64,000 bases of DNA from Cognatundibacterium luofuense (GCF_018139685.1 NZ_JAGSPN010000005.1:186001-250000), one strand, 5' to 3'; positions 44,371 through 54,055 are shown, counted from the first letter of the stretch. The notes: generated by a model from the sequence alone, not told the origin. A program made the numbers and translations.

Positions 44371-45427
44371 ACTGGAACCGCGTTCCGGCTCGTCCCGCCT
44401 GATGGCTTACACCTCGCCGGTGCTGGCGGTATTGCTGACGCTGCTGGGCGGCGCTTTGTTATTCGCGCTGCTCGGTAAAAATCCGCTCACCGGTCTGGAA
44501 GTTTTCGTCGTGGAACCGCTGCGCAACTGGCGTTCGGTATCGGAGCTGTTACTGAAAACCACGCCACTGGTCTTGTGTGCGCTCGGGCTGTCCGTCTGTT
44601 ACCGCGCCAATGTCTGGAATATCGGCGCTGAAGGCCAGCTGATTTGCGGCGGCTTAAGCGCAGGCAGCGTGATTCTGTTGCTTGATCAGGGCACGCTGTA
44701 TTCGCCGCTGATGGTGCTGACGCTGGCTAGTCTGACCGGTATTGCCGGTGGTGCTGCATGGGCTGGCATCACAGCATGGCTGCGTGACAAATACCATGCC
44801 AACGAAATTCTGGTGTCGCTGATGCTGACCTACATCGCGCAATTGCTGCTGATGTATGCGGTGAATGGCCCGCTGAAAGATCCGAACGGCATGAACTTCC
44901 CGCAATCTAAAGTATTTTCTTCAGAATACTTATTGCCGCATCTGTTCAGCGGCAGCCGTCTGCATCTGGGCTTCATTGTCATGCTGCTGGCTTGCGGTGC
45001 GATGAGCGTATTCCTGTTCCGCAGCTTTGCCGGTTACCGCCTGACCGTCGGCGGTCTGGCGCCGCTGGCAGCACGTTACGCCGGTTTTTCCAGCCGCCGC
45101 GCTTTGTGGATGTCTTTACTGATTTCCGGTGGCTTTGCCGGTCTGGCCGGTGCATTTGAAGTCGCGGGACCAATCGGGCAAGTATTACCGTCGATCTCGC
45201 CGGGCTATGGCTTCGCCGCAATTATCGTGGCCTTTATCGGTCGTCTGAGTCCGTTCGGCACGCTGCTGGGCGGGCTGGTACTGTCTTTGTTTTATCTGGG
45301 TGGTGAAATGGCACAATCGCGTCTGGGTCTGCCATCGGCAATCACCGGCCTGTTTCAGGGCATGCTGTTATTCATGCTGCTGGCCTGTGACACCCTGATT
45401 CACTATCGCTTACGCTGGAAGAAATAA
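44363..45427 (+). CDS. ABC importer permease, NupB/YufP-like (BPD_transp_2)
   Basis: Inner-membrane permease of 354 residues with about nine hydrophobic segments. ALGLSVCYRANVWNIGAEGQ is the family signature near residue 75. GGAGG precedes the ATG at 44363, which lies inside the end of the ATPase gene, so translation is coupled. It forms the channel together with the second permease. Confidence 0.92.
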   Translation: MFKLEPRSGSSRLMAYTSPVLAVLLTLLGGALLFALLGKNPLTGLEVFVVEPLRNWRSVSELLLKTTPLVLCALGLSVCYRANVWNIGAEGQLICGGLSAGSVILLLDQGTLYSPLMVLTLASLTGIAGGAAWAGITAWLRDKYHANEILVSLMLTYIAQLLLMYAVNGPLKDPNGMNFPQSKVFSSEYLLPHLFSGSRLHLGFIVMLLACGAMSVFLFRSFAGYRLTVGGLAPLAARYAGFSSRRALWMSLLISGGFAGLAGAFEVAGPIGQVLPSISPGYGFAAIIVAFIGRLSPFGTLLGGLVLSLFYLGGEMAQSRLGLPSAITGLFQGMLLFMLLACDTLIHYRLRWKK

Positions 45428-45428
45428 T

Positions 45429-46340
45429 ATGGAAAATCTGGCTGCTCTGATGGCTGCTTCCATCAACTCAGGCACACCGCTGCTGATTGCAGCGCTGGGT
45501 CTGCTGATTAACGAACGCGCCGGCGTGCTGAATCTGGGTGCGGAGGGCATGATGCTGGTCGCAGCGATTGCCGGTTTCGCCACAACGTATGAAACCCACA
45601 GCATGACGCTGGGCTTTGCAGCCGGTGCAGCGGCGGGCATGGTGATGGCGGCTCTGTTTGCTTTTTTTGCGCTGGTACTGGCGACCAATCAGGTTGCCAC
45701 CGGTCTGGCTTTATCGATTGCCGGCGGCGGTTTATCGGCATTTGCCGGACAAAAATATGTCGGCATGTCGCTGCCTGCCACGGCACACGGCATTCCGGGT
45801 TTGCGTGATTTACCGTGGATAGGCAAGGCGCTGTTTGATCATCACTGGATGGTATATCTGAGCCTGCTGATCTGCGCGGCGCTGGTCTGGTTTTTATACC
45901 GCAGCCGCGCCGGTCTGATTCTGCGTGCGGTTGGTGAATCGCCGGAATCTGCGCACGCGCTCGGCTATCCGGTCTTGCGTATCCGTTTCTTTGCACTATT
46001 GTTCAGCGGTGCGCTGTGTGGTCTGGCCGGTGCGTATCTGGCCATGATTTACACGCCAATGTGGGTCGAGGGTCTGGTGGCCGGTCGTGGCTGGATTGCG
46101 CTGGCACTGACCACGTTTTCCACATGGCGTCCGGCACGGGTTTTGCTGGGTGCATTACTGTTCGGCAGCGTCACGATTCTGCAATTCCATTTTCAGGCAG
46201 TCGGCATTGCCGTGCCTTCGCAGATTTTATCGATGCTGCCTTATGCGGCAACGGTGCTGGTACTGGTACTGATTTCGCGCAATCCGGACTGGATACGGCT
46301 GAATATGCCCGCTTCGCTGGGCAAACCGTTCCGCCCTTAA
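45429..46340 (+). CDS. ABC importer permease, NupC/YufQ-like (BPD_transp_2)
   Basis: Second permease, 303 residues, one base after the first. LLINERAGVLNLGAEGMMLV is the matching signature; eight or so membrane segments follow. The ABC order ATPase-permease-permease-binding protein is the usual one for BMP-type nucleoside importers. Confidence 0.92.
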   Translation: MENLAALMAASINSGTPLLIAALGLLINERAGVLNLGAEGMMLVAAIAGFATTYETHSMTLGFAAGAAAGMVMAALFAFFALVLATNQVATGLALSIAGGGLSAFAGQKYVGMSLPATAHGIPGLRDLPWIGKALFDHHWMVYLSLLICAALVWFLYRSRAGLILRAVGESPESAHALGYPVLRIRFFALLFSGALCGLAGAYLAMIYTPMWVEGLVAGRGWIALALTTFSTWRPARVLLGALLFGSVTILQFHFQAVGIAVPSQILSMLPYAATVLVLVLISRNPDWIRLNMPASLGKPFRP

Positions 46341-46389
46341 ATTTTCTTATTTTAATATTTAGTTAATCACAATTCACTGGAGAATACAG

Positions 46390-47520
46390 ATGATGATGTC
46401 CCGTCGCAAATCTCTGCTGGCAGCCGTATCGTTCGCGGTACTGGGTCTGGCTGCCTGCGGTAAAAAAGAAGAAGCTGCCAGCGCACCTTCCGTTCCTGTT
46501 TCTGCGGCCACACCGGAAGCCCTGAAAGTGGCTTTCGTCTACGTTGGCCCGGTTGGCGATGCCGGCTGGACTTACGCGCATGATGCAGCCCGCAAACAAG
46601 TCGAAGCGCAATTCGGCGATAAAGTGAAAACTACCTTCGTGGAAAGCGTACCGGAAAGCGCTGCCGATGCAGAGCGCGTCTTCCGCGATCTGGCAGGTCA
46701 GGGTAATAAACTGATTTTCGGCACCACCTTCGGTTACATGGAAGCAATGCTGAAAGTTGCGAAAGATTTTCCGGATGTGAAATTCGAACACGCGACCGGT
46801 TTCAAAACCGCAGACAATCTGGCGCAATACGATGTGCGTACCTATGAAGGTGCATATCTGGCCGGTGTGGCTGCTGGCAAAATGAGCCAGTCCGGCAAAC
46901 TGGGCGTGGTTGCTTCCGTACCGATTCCTGAAGTGCTGCGTAACATCAACGCTTTCACACTGGGCGCACGCTCTGTGAATCCGAATGCGACGACCCGCGT
47001 GGTCTGGGTCAACAAATGGTTTGATCCGGGTAAAGAACGCGAAGCAGCAACCACCCTGATCGGTCAGGGCGTGGATGTGCTGATGCAAAACACTGACTCG
47101 GCTGCTGTGGTGCAGACTGCGGAAGAAAAAGGCGTACTGGCCTTCGGCTGGGACAGCGATATGAGCAAATTCGGCCCGAAAGCCCACGTTGCCGCGTCCA
47201 GCATCGACTGGAATGTGTACTACGGCAAACGTGTTGCCGCCGTGCTGGAGAACAAATGGCAGACCGGCAGCACCTGGTGGGGTCTGAAAGAAGGCATGAT
47301 CGATCTGAAACACTACAATGCGACGCTGCCGGAAGATGTGAAAAAACTGCTGGAAGAGCGTCGTCAGGGCGTGATCGACGGCAGCCGTCCGATCTGGAAA
47401 GGTCCGCTGAAAGACAATACCGGTAAGGAAGTGCTGGGCAAAGATGTCGTCGCGGATGACAAATTCCTGCACGCAATCAAGTTCTACGTAGAAGGCGTGG
47501 ACGGCAAAGTACCGGGTTAA
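46390..47520 (+). CDS. BMP/PnrA-family substrate-binding lipoprotein of the nucleoside importer
   Basis: A 376-residue solute receptor with a lipobox LAAC near residue 22. The domain starts VAFVYVGPVGDAGWTYAHD, typical of BMP/PnrA nucleoside receptors, with later FGTTFGYMEAM, YEGAYLAGVAAG and FGWDSDMSKFGP. It should bind purine nucleosides or a similar ligand. It is the last gene of the operon, 49 bases after the second permease, and is followed by a strong terminator. Confidence 0.93.
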   Translation: MMMSRRKSLLAAVSFAVLGLAACGKKEEAASAPSVPVSAATPEALKVAFVYVGPVGDAGWTYAHDAARKQVEAQFGDKVKTTFVESVPESAADAERVFRDLAGQGNKLIFGTTFGYMEAMLKVAKDFPDVKFEHATGFKTADNLAQYDVRTYEGAYLAGVAAGKMSQSGKLGVVASVPIPEVLRNINAFTLGARSVNPNATTRVVWVNKWFDPGKEREAATTLIGQGVDVLMQNTDSAAVVQTAEEKGVLAFGWDSDMSKFGPKAHVAASSIDWNVYYGKRVAAVLENKWQTGSTWWGLKEGMIDLKHYNATLPEDVKKLLEERRQGVIDGSRPIWKGPLKDNTGKEVLGKDVVADDKFLHAIKFYVEGVDGKVPG

Positions 47521-47551
47521 TCCCTTTCTTTGTCGCTGCCAGAGCGAAGTC

Positions 47552-47593
47552 AAAACGCTGCATTCCGGACACACCGGACTGCAGCGTTTTTTT
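47552..47593 (+). terminator. Intrinsic terminator of the importer operon
   Basis: AAAACGCTGCA (47552-47562) against TGCAGCGTTTT (47580-47590), with an inner TCCGG/CCGGA pair and a run of seven Ts. Confidence 0.88.
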
Positions 47594-47621
47594 ATCATTC
47601 TAACCTGAAAAACCGTAGCAA

Positions 47622-47722
47622 TTGTGCAGAACTCCGCATCAGGCAATTCCGGAGAGCCGGACTTTCTGCCGACGACCGCCGGATCGCTATGCAGGACTCC
47701 GCATTTGGGGCATTTTCAGGCA
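47622..47722 (+). repeat. Dispersed intergenic repeat, copy C
   Basis: About 100 bases nearly identical to copy A at 6663 and matching copy B at 34589 inverted. Within this copy TGCAGAACTCCGCAT (about 47625) and TGCAGGACTCCGCAT (about 47690) repeat each other, so the element has an internal duplication. It lies in the 364-bp gap between the importer and the LysR gene, with nothing else but the hairpins listed. Confidence 0.85.
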
Positions 47723-47811
47723 GTTTCAGGTGCTTTTCACCCGTTACGGACAGGTCCGAACAGCGCCGAGGCTGGCGTCAGTGCCGTGATTGCTTTGCAG
47801 ACAGGGGAAAA

Positions 47812-47836
47812 CATCCTGCAACAACAGTGCAGGATG
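47812..47836 (-). terminator. Hairpin after the LysR gene, probable terminator
   Basis: CATCCTGCA against TGCAGGATG with a 7-base loop, followed on the minus strand by TTTT. Confidence 0.6.
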
Positions 47837-47884
47837 CAAGGAAACGTATTTAAAGAAATACAGGAAGAAAGAAGCGCTGAAGAA

Positions 47885-48811
47885 TCAGCTGAACACTTCG
47901 CCAGCCGCTTCCGCAATCACACGGCGCAGCCATTGCACTTCCTGCGCCGCATGGACACGTTCATGCCACAGCATGAAGAAGCGCATTTTCGGGATTTCCA
48001 CCGGCGCAGGCAACACCGCAATCGGCCAGTCTTTGGCGCATTGCTGCGCAAAGCTGCGGCTGGTGGTGAACAGCAAGTCGGTTTTGGCCAGCACATACGG
48101 CACCATACCGAAATACGGCAGCGTCATCTGAATGCGACGCTTATGACCCATTTCCGCCAGCGTGCTGTCGATGATGCTGCGATGTCCCGCCATGTAAGGT
48201 GTCGGTGCCAGATGCGCCATCTCAAGATAATATTTCAGAGACAAACCTTTGCTGACCACCGGATGATTGCGGTTCACCATGCACACCACTTCATCTTCAA
48301 ACAATTGCGCGATATGCAGATGCGGTGGCAAATCCGGCCAGTTACCGATCACACAGTCGAGTTCACCGTTTTCCAGCGCCGCTGCGTAATCGAAGCCGGC
48401 GTTCAGCGCATGAATCACCAGCCCTGCCTGCGGCGCCACTTCACGGATTTTGCCGATCACCAGCGGCAACAGCTGCACCGATAAATAATCCGGCGCACCG
48501 AGATGAAACACGCGCTGCGTATGCGCCGGGACAAAATCCGGCGCCGGACTGGCGATGCTTTCCATCAGCTTCAGCGCCTGCTGCGCCAGTTGCAGCAATT
48601 CCTGACCGCGATCGGTCGGCGTCATACCATTGCGGCCACGTACCAGAATCGCATCGCCGGTAATCTCGCGCAGACGCTTGAGCATATTGCTGATCGCCGG
48701 TTGCGATTGCCCCAGCTTTAAGGCAGTGCGCGTCACGCTGCGTTCGGTCAGCAGGGTGTACAACACCCGCAGCAAATTGGTATCGAGCTGATCCATTAAA
48801 CGGTTGCTCAT
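47885..48811 (-). CDS. LysR family transcriptional regulator
   Basis: A 308-residue regulator. The helix-turn-helix is at about residues 15-60 (LTERSVTRTALKLGQSQPAI and SNMLKRLREITGD); the effector domain follows, with AALENGELDCVIG. The DNA-binding head is of the NahR/LeuO-like branch. The ATG at 48811 shares the ATGA overlap with the amidotransferase stop and has GGAG eight bases upstream; a GTG two codons before is less well placed. Targets are unknown. Confidence 0.92.
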   Translation of the reverse strand: MSNRLMDQLDTNLLRVLYTLLTERSVTRTALKLGQSQPAISNMLKRLREITGDAILVRGRNGMTPTDRGQELLQLAQQALKLMESIASPAPDFVPAHTQRVFHLGAPDYLSVQLLPLVIGKIREVAPQAGLVIHALNAGFDYAAALENGELDCVIGNWPDLPPHLHIAQLFEDEVVCMVNRNHPVVSKGLSLKYYLEMAHLAPTPYMAGHRSIIDSTLAEMGHKRRIQMTLPYFGMVPYVLAKTDLLFTTSRSFAQQCAKDWPIAVLPAPVEIPKMRFFMLWHERVHAAQEVQWLRRVIAEAAGEVFS

Positions 48812-49590
48812 TGCCACTGCTCCGGCATCAGTACATCTCCTTTGACAAATACTTTAAATTCCCCGCTGCCAAACTGCGTCCAGCATTCATTCGTGGTCAA
48901 CGGCTCAGTCACGATCACCGCAACTTTATCGCTGGGCGTGGTGACTTCAGAAAAATCGACCCGTAATTCCTGATCGGATAAATTCGCGACCGGAAACGGA
49001 TGCTGGCGCACCACGTAATGCAGCTTGGTCGAACAATGCGTGAACAGCGCTTCACCGTTCGATAACATCATATTGAAGGTACCGTGCGCCGCAATGTCGC
49101 GGCATTTTTCCTGCAGAAAACGTGCGACCTGCCCTGTCGTCGGCGGCTGATCACCGAACTCGGCACGCATGCTTTGCAACAGATAACAAAACGCGCGTTC
49201 GCTGTCGGTGCTGCCGACTGGCAAAAACTGACCGTTCAGCACCGGATTAAATTCTTTCAGATCACCGTTATGCGCAAACACCCAGTATTGCCCCCAGCAT
49301 TCACGCACGAACGGATGACAGTTTTCCAGATTGACTTCACCCTGCGTCGCTTTACGGATATGCGCAATCACGTTTTCCGATTTAATCGGATAGCGCTTGA
49401 TCAGTTCTGCCACCGGCGAACTGACGGCGGGCAGATGGTCAACAAACAGCCGCGCCCCGCGCCCTTCAAAAAACGCAATGCCCCAGCCGTCTTTATGCTC
49501 ATCGGTCAGCCCGCCACGGGTCGCAAAGCCGGTAAAGCTGAAGACAATATCCGTCGGCGTATTGCAATTCATTCCTAGTAATTGACACAT
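48808..49590 (-). CDS. Class II glutamine amidotransferase (YafJ-like)
   Basis: A 260-residue Ntn-hydrolase. Met is followed at once by Cys2, the nucleophile after Met removal, in MCQLLGMNCNTP. Family motifs include HKDGWGIAF, HIRKATQG and FAHNGDLKEF. No synthase domain is fused, so the acceptor is not known. It is translated ahead of the LysR gene with a 4-base overlap, so the regulator is co-transcribed with it. Confidence 0.92.
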   Translation of the reverse strand: MCQLLGMNCNTPTDIVFSFTGFATRGGLTDEHKDGWGIAFFEGRGARLFVDHLPAVSSPVAELIKRYPIKSENVIAHIRKATQGEVNLENCHPFVRECWGQYWVFAHNGDLKEFNPVLNGQFLPVGSTDSERAFCYLLQSMRAEFGDQPPTTGQVARFLQEKCRDIAAHGTFNMMLSNGEALFTHCSTKLHYVVRQHPFPVANLSDQELRVDFSEVTTPSDKVAVIVTEPLTTNECWTQFGSGEFKVFVKGDVLMPEQWQ

Positions 49591-49669
49591 GATGCAGAGT
49601 TTAAATAGTCATACGGGTCACATTAACATAAGCAGGCTGCGTATTGCGCTGTGTGCCCGCGCGGAATAT

Positions 49670-49698
49670 GCAAATCCCTGCATTGCAATGCGGTTTGC
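49670..49698. promoter_or_regulatory. Nested palindrome upstream of the amidotransferase-LysR operon
   Basis: GCATTGCAATGC (49680-49691) is a perfect 12-bp palindrome and is flanked by GCAAA (49670-49674) and TTTGC (49694-49698), a second pair of arms. It is about 80 bases before the amidotransferase start and about 40 before a small plus-strand gene, a good place for an operator; the LysR protein of the operon is a natural candidate. Confidence 0.4.
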
Positions 49699-49739
49699 TT
49701 ATTATCTTGGCAAGCACCTGAAACAAACGAGGAGAAAAC

Positions 49740-49871
49740 ATGGCGTTACAGCGCCGCTTCAATGATTCGGTACTGAAAGGGATTCCGGAGCTGGCGGAGA
49801 TTGCCGCCGGATCAGAAACAGCAAGCCACCGCTGCCAGCATGCAGCAATTCTGAACAGCGGCGCGTACTGA
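49740..49871 (+). CDS. Hypothetical 43-residue protein with strong ribosome site
   Basis: MALQRRFNDSVLKGIPELAE is followed by a short Ala/His-containing tail ending NSGAY. The ATG follows GAGGAG with a 5-base spacing, the best ribosome site in this part of the window. It ends three bases before the stop of the convergent mnmE gene. No family is recognised and no membrane segment or signal is visible. It could be a real small protein or a chance frame; the ribosome site argues for the former. Confidence 0.45.
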   Translation: MALQRRFNDSVLKGIPELAEIAAGSETASHRCQHAAILNSGAY

Positions 49872-49874
49872 CGC

Positions 49875-51284
49875 TTATTTTCCGATACAGAAACGCGAGA
49901 AAATCACACCGAGCAAATCATCCGGCGTGAATTCGCCGGTAATGCTGCTCAGTCTGTCCTGAGTCAGACGTAATTCTTCTGCCAGCAAATCCAGTGACTG
50001 ATCATCCTGTGCTGCATATTCCGCCGCCTGCATCAGATGTTCACGCGCATGTTTCAGCGCAATCAGATGCCGTTCGCGCGCCATATACAGAGATTCACCG
50101 GTTTGTTCCCAGCCGGCGATACGCAGCAATTCCTTGCGCAGCAAATCCATACCGGCATGTTCCTGTGCCGATAAATAGATGTGTGTTGCATCGCTCATGA
50201 TATCGATGCTGGCATGGTGACCGGACAAATCAATTTTGTTCCAGACACGAATCACCGGAACGCCCTGCGGGAAACGTTCCACAATATTTTCATCGGCACG
50301 GGTCGGGCCACGGCTGGCATCCAGCAAATGCAGAATCACATCGGCTTTATCGACTTCGGCCCAGGTACGCTCGATACCGATACGCTCCACCATATCAATC
50401 ATATTCACCAGACCACCGGGTTCATGGTCTTCATCCGCATCGTGGCGGATACCGGCGGTATCGATGATATTCAGCGGAATACCTTCCAGATGGATAGTTT
50501 CCGTGATTTTGTCGCGCGTGGTGCCGGCAATCGGCGTGACAATCGCGACATCATTGCCTGCCAGTGCATTCAGCAATGAAGATTTACCCACGTTAGGCTG
50601 ACCGGCTAACACTACATTCAGACCGGAACGCAGCATCGCGCCCTGTGATGCCTGTTCAAACACTTTTTCGAGTGCGCTGCGGATACCGGACAACTGACCG
50701 CGTGCATTCGATTTTTCCAGAAAATCAATTTCCTCTTCCGGAAAATCCAGCGTTGCTTCGACCAGCATACGCAGGTTAATCACGCGCTCGACCAGCTCGT
50801 GAATCACTCTGGAAAAGGCGCCTGACAGCGATTGCGATGCCGATTTGGCCGCCGCTTCAGTCGATGCTTCAATCAGATCTGCCACGGCTTCGGCCTGCGC
50901 CAGATCCAGCTTGTCATTCATAAAGGCGCGCTGCGTAAATTCGCCGGGTTCCGCCAGACGCAGACCGGATTCTTTGCCGGCTTCCAGACAGCGCGTCAGC
51001 AGCATTTGCATGACGACCGGGCCGCCGTGGCCCTGCAGTTCGATCACATCTTCGCCGGTATAAGAATGCGGCCCCTGAAAATACAGGACGATGCCCTGAT
51101 CAATCACCGAGCCGTCGGCCTGCGTGAACGGCAGATAGTGCGCATGCCGCGCACGCAGTTCTGCCTCGCCAAACAAGGCGCGGCGCACACCGGATAAATC
51201 TTTGCCCGAAATCCGGACAACACCGATACCGCCGCGTCCGGGCGCGGTGGCAATCGCAACTATGGGAACAGGATCGTAGATCAT
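49875..51284 (-). CDS. mnmE: tRNA uridine-5-carboxymethylaminomethyl modification GTPase MnmE
   Basis: A 469-residue GTPase that, with MnmG, modifies the wobble uridine of tRNAs. The N-terminal formyl-THF-binding domain begins [20 protein letters not shown]; the G domain has G1 (GQPNVGKSS), G2/G3 ([14 protein letters not shown]) and G4 (NKID); the C-terminus is the conserved CIGK, whose Cys is needed for activity. Last gene of the rpmH-rnpA-yidD-yidC-mnmE series, with a terminator between yidC and it. Confidence 0.97.
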   Translation of the reverse strand: MIYDPVPIVAIATAPGRGGIGVVRISGKDLSGVRRALFGEAELRARHAHYLPFTQADGSVIDQGIVLYFQGPHSYTGEDVIELQGHGGPVVMQMLLTRCLEAGKESGLRLAEPGEFTQRAFMNDKLDLAQAEAVADLIEASTEAAAKSASQSLSGAFSRVIHELVERVINLRMLVEATLDFPEEEIDFLEKSNARGQLSGIRSALEKVFEQASQGAMLRSGLNVVLAGQPNVGKSSLLNALAGNDVAIVTPIAGTTRDKITETIHLEGIPLNIIDTAGIRHDADEDHEPGGLVNMIDMVERIGIERTWAEVDKADVILHLLDASRGPTRADENIVERFPQGVPVIRVWNKIDLSGHHASIDIMSDATHIYLSAQEHAGMDLLRKELLRIAGWEQTGESLYMARERHLIALKHAREHLMQAAEYAAQDDQSLDLLAEELRLTQDRLSSITGEFTPDDLLGVIFSRFCIGK

Positions 51285-51382
51285 GAAGAAATTCTAGTCG
51301 TTGCTGCCAGAAGCAGCGGGATCAAAAGCAGCATTGTGACATACATGCAACAACGCGCAGACAGCGGAAACCCTGCTCAACA

Positions 51383-51408
51383 AAAAAGCCCGTCGCAACG
51401 GGCTTTTT
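51383..51408 (-). terminator. Intrinsic terminator of the yidC operon
   Basis: AAAAAGCCCGT against ACGGGCTTTTT with a 4-base loop and a T run on the minus strand. Confidence 0.85.
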
Positions 51409-51426
51409 GTGAAGCTGATACAGGGC

Positions 51427-53154
51427 TTATTTGGTGCGGTGTTCAGCCGGGATCAGTTTATTGTTGATCACCCATTGCTGGCCAATCGACAGGATGTTAT
51501 TCACGACCCAGTACAGTACCAGACCGGACGGGAAGAAGAAGAACATCACAGAAAATACCAGCGGCATCATCATCATCATTTTTGCCTGTACAGGATCAGC
51601 CGGTGCAGGGTTCAGTTTGGTGGTGATGTACATGGAAATCGCGTAAATCACCGGCAGAATGAACAGCGGATCAGGCGAAGTCAGATCGGTAATCCAGCCT
51701 ATCCACGGCGCGCCGCGCATTTCGACGCTGGCCTGCAGTACCCAGTACAGTGCCAGGAAAATCGGCATCTGGATCAGGATAGGCAGACAGCCACCGAAAG
51801 GATTGATTTTTTCGGTTTTGTACAATTCCATCATGGCCTGATTCAGACGCTGCGGATCGTTTTTATAACGTTCACGCAGATCCTGCATTTTCGGCGTCAT
51901 GACTTTCATTTTTGCCATGCTGCGGAAACCGGCAGCCGACAGTGGGAACAGTGCCAGTTTAATCAGCACGGTAAATGCCACAATCGTCCAGCCCCAGTTA
52001 CCGATCGCACTGTGCAATACATCCATCAGCCAGAACATCGGCTTACAGATAATCGCCAGAACGCCGTAGTCTTTCACCAGTTCCAGACCCGGTGCAATTT
52101 TTTCCAGAACGGAAGTGGTTTGCGGACCGGCATACAGCGTGGCATTCGATTCTTTGGTTGCACCGGCAGCAATTGCGCCCAGCGGCACGATGGTGCTGAC
52201 GGAATACACGTTATCACGTACCTGCGCAGTACGGAATTCGCGCTGACCTTTGTCCTGCGGAATGAAAGCCGACACAAAGAAATGCTGAATCACGGCAACC
52301 CAGCCTTGCTCGGCGGATTTCACGTGGTTGTTATTGCTGCTGCCAGCGCTTTCTTTTTCTGCTTTATGGATTTTTTCAAAGTCCAGTTTCTGGAATTTTT
52401 CTGCATCGGAATAAATCGCCGGTGCATAGAATTCACCCGGGCCACCCATGAAGGATGCGCCTTCCGGTTTAGTGCCGTCATGCACCAGTTGCAGATACAG
52501 CGACGGTGTTACCGGTGCTGCAGTCTGGTTGGTCACTGCGTGACGTACATCAATCGCATAGCTGCCTTTTTTGAACGTGAAAGTTTTGCTCAGTTTCACG
52601 CCGTTTTGTTCTGCTTCCAGTACCAGTTGTACGGTATCGCCACCAGCCAGCTCGCGCGGACCCGGTTTCGCAGTAAATACCGATTTATGGTTAGGCCACA
52701 ATTCATTCGCCAGACCGGATTGCGCCAGATAAGTACGTTTTTTACCATCGTCAAACAGCACGATGTTTTTCACGTCTTTGGCTTTTTCTTTAGCGCCGAT
52801 GACTTCCAGGAACGGATCCCAGAAATGTTTGGGCTGAGGATGGTCTTTAAACTGCAGCAATTCCAGATGGTTAACTTCACCGCCCAGTGTATCGATCTGC
52901 GCTTTAAACACATCGGTGGTAATGGTGATCAGCTCACGCTGCGCGGCAGGCGCAGCAGCACCCGGAGCAGCAGCGGCTGCAGCGCCATTCGCTGCCACAG
53001 CCTGCGCAGAAGCGCTGGCACTGGCCGGTGCGAAACTGGTCTGCGGTGCCGGAGAAAACATCGATGGTTTGCCATTGTAACGGGCCCAGTTATCCCAGAG
53101 CATGAACAATGACATCGTAAAGATAACCCACAGTACGGTACGTTTGATATCCAT
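51427..53154 (-). CDS. yidC: Membrane protein insertase YidC
   Basis: A 575-residue inner-membrane insertase of the Gram-negative long type. The N-terminal helix (MDIKRTVLWVIFTMSLFML) is followed by an Ala/Pro-rich linker, a large periplasmic beta-sandwich domain (about 80-360), and the five conserved C-terminal helices with MQDLRERYKNDPQRLNQAMM and FGGCLPILIQMPIFLALYW. Eight bases after yidD. Confidence 0.97.
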   Translation of the reverse strand: MDIKRTVLWVIFTMSLFMLWDNWARYNGKPSMFSPAPQTSFAPASASASAQAVAANGAAAAAAPGAAAPAAQRELITITTDVFKAQIDTLGGEVNHLELLQFKDHPQPKHFWDPFLEVIGAKEKAKDVKNIVLFDDGKKRTYLAQSGLANELWPNHKSVFTAKPGPRELAGGDTVQLVLEAEQNGVKLSKTFTFKKGSYAIDVRHAVTNQTAAPVTPSLYLQLVHDGTKPEGASFMGGPGEFYAPAIYSDAEKFQKLDFEKIHKAEKESAGSSNNNHVKSAEQGWVAVIQHFFVSAFIPQDKGQREFRTAQVRDNVYSVSTIVPLGAIAAGATKESNATLYAGPQTTSVLEKIAPGLELVKDYGVLAIICKPMFWLMDVLHSAIGNWGWTIVAFTVLIKLALFPLSAAGFRSMAKMKVMTPKMQDLRERYKNDPQRLNQAMMELYKTEKINPFGGCLPILIQMPIFLALYWVLQASVEMRGAPWIGWITDLTSPDPLFILPVIYAISMYITTKLNPAPADPVQAKMMMMMPLVFSVMFFFFPSGLVLYWVVNNILSIGQQWVINNKLIPAEHRTK

Positions 53155-53162
53155 ATTGAATG

Positions 53163-53471
53163 TCAGGAAAGGGGTGAAGAAGAATGATTTTGCCGGTCAG
53201 CAGGTGGCTGCCCGCACGCACAAGATTCCGATATGGGGGCACTTGTGCTTTTTTCACGGGCTGGCGGCACAGGATCGACACCGCCGTCGCTCCACGGATG
53301 GCAGCGGCAGACACGTTTACCCGCCAGCAGACTGCCACGGGCAGCGCCGTGCACCTGTATGGCTTCCATCGCGTAAGCCGAGCAACTCGGGTAAAAACGG
53401 CAGTTCTGCCCCAGCAGCGGGCTGATCGCATAGCGATAAAAGCGCAACAGCAGCAGGAGCAGGGTTTTCAT
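53163..53471 (-). CDS. yidD: Membrane protein insertion efficiency factor YidD
   Basis: A 102-residue protein: [18 protein letters not shown] at the N-terminus, then [15 protein letters not shown] and CRCHPW, the cysteine-rich core of the family. The ATG overlaps the rnpA stop (ATGA). The tail after CHPW is somewhat longer than in the shortest members. Confidence 0.95.
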   Translation of the reverse strand: MKTLLLLLLRFYRYAISPLLGQNCRFYPSCSAYAMEAIQVHGAARGSLLAGKRVCRCHPWSDGGVDPVPPAREKSTSAPISESCACGQPPADRQNHSSSPLS

Positions 53472-53884
53472 TTCGGGTCCGGTTTGCGGCAGGCCGGCGC
53501 ACTGAACAAATGCAGCAGTTCGCTGCGCAGCAAGCGTTTTAAGGCTGCCGTGCGGGCCGGACCGTCTTTGGTATTGACCGGGCGCGACAGGCGCACGATG
53601 CAATCCATATTATTCAGACAGGCGTGACGAAACACCTCGCGCGTTACCCGCTTGATAGTGTTGCGGGTTACGGCACGGGGTGCGAATCGTTTCGCAGCAA
53701 CCACGCCCAGACGGGCATTCGGCAGCGAATTACTGCGGGCATACAGCACGAAATGCGGTGTTTTATACACGGGCCGCAAACGAAAAACGGATGAAAACTC
53801 ATCCGTTTTAACGATGCGGCGTACGCGTGCAAAATCTGCACCGCCGGCTTCTGCCTGCACTGAGTCAGCCAATTGTTTGATCAT
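53468..53884 (-). CDS. rnpA: Ribonuclease P protein component
   Basis: A 138-residue basic protein that binds the RNase P RNA and helps process tRNA 5' ends. The RNA-contact motif is [13 protein letters not shown], preceded by [14 protein letters not shown]. It lies 36 bases after rpmH and overlaps yidD. Confidence 0.95.
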   Translation of the reverse strand: MIKQLADSVQAEAGGADFARVRRIVKTDEFSSVFRLRPVYKTPHFVLYARSNSLPNARLGVVAAKRFAPRAVTRNTIKRVTREVFRHACLNNMDCIVRLSRPVNTKDGPARTAALKRLLRSELLHLFSAPACRKPDPK

Positions 53885-53920
53885 GCGTATTCAGCCAGAG
53901 CTGCCGCAGACCAGTGACAA

Positions 53921-54055
53921 TTACACTGCCAGGCGTTTACGGCCTTTGGCGCGACGAGCGTTCAGAACAGCGCGGCCACCGCGGGTTGCCATACGTGCGC
54001 GGAAACCGTGAGTGCGCTTGCGGCGAACGACGGAAGGTTGGTAAGTACGTTTCAT
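53921..54055 (-). CDS. rpmH: 50S ribosomal protein L34
   Basis: A 44-residue very basic protein: [20 protein letters not shown], then [20 protein letters not shown] and a short RLAV end. This is a complete L34 of the standard length. First gene of the minus-strand series facing away from dnaA. Confidence 0.98.
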   Translation of the reverse strand: MKRTYQPSVVRRKRTHGFRARMATRGGRAVLNARRAKGRKRLAV

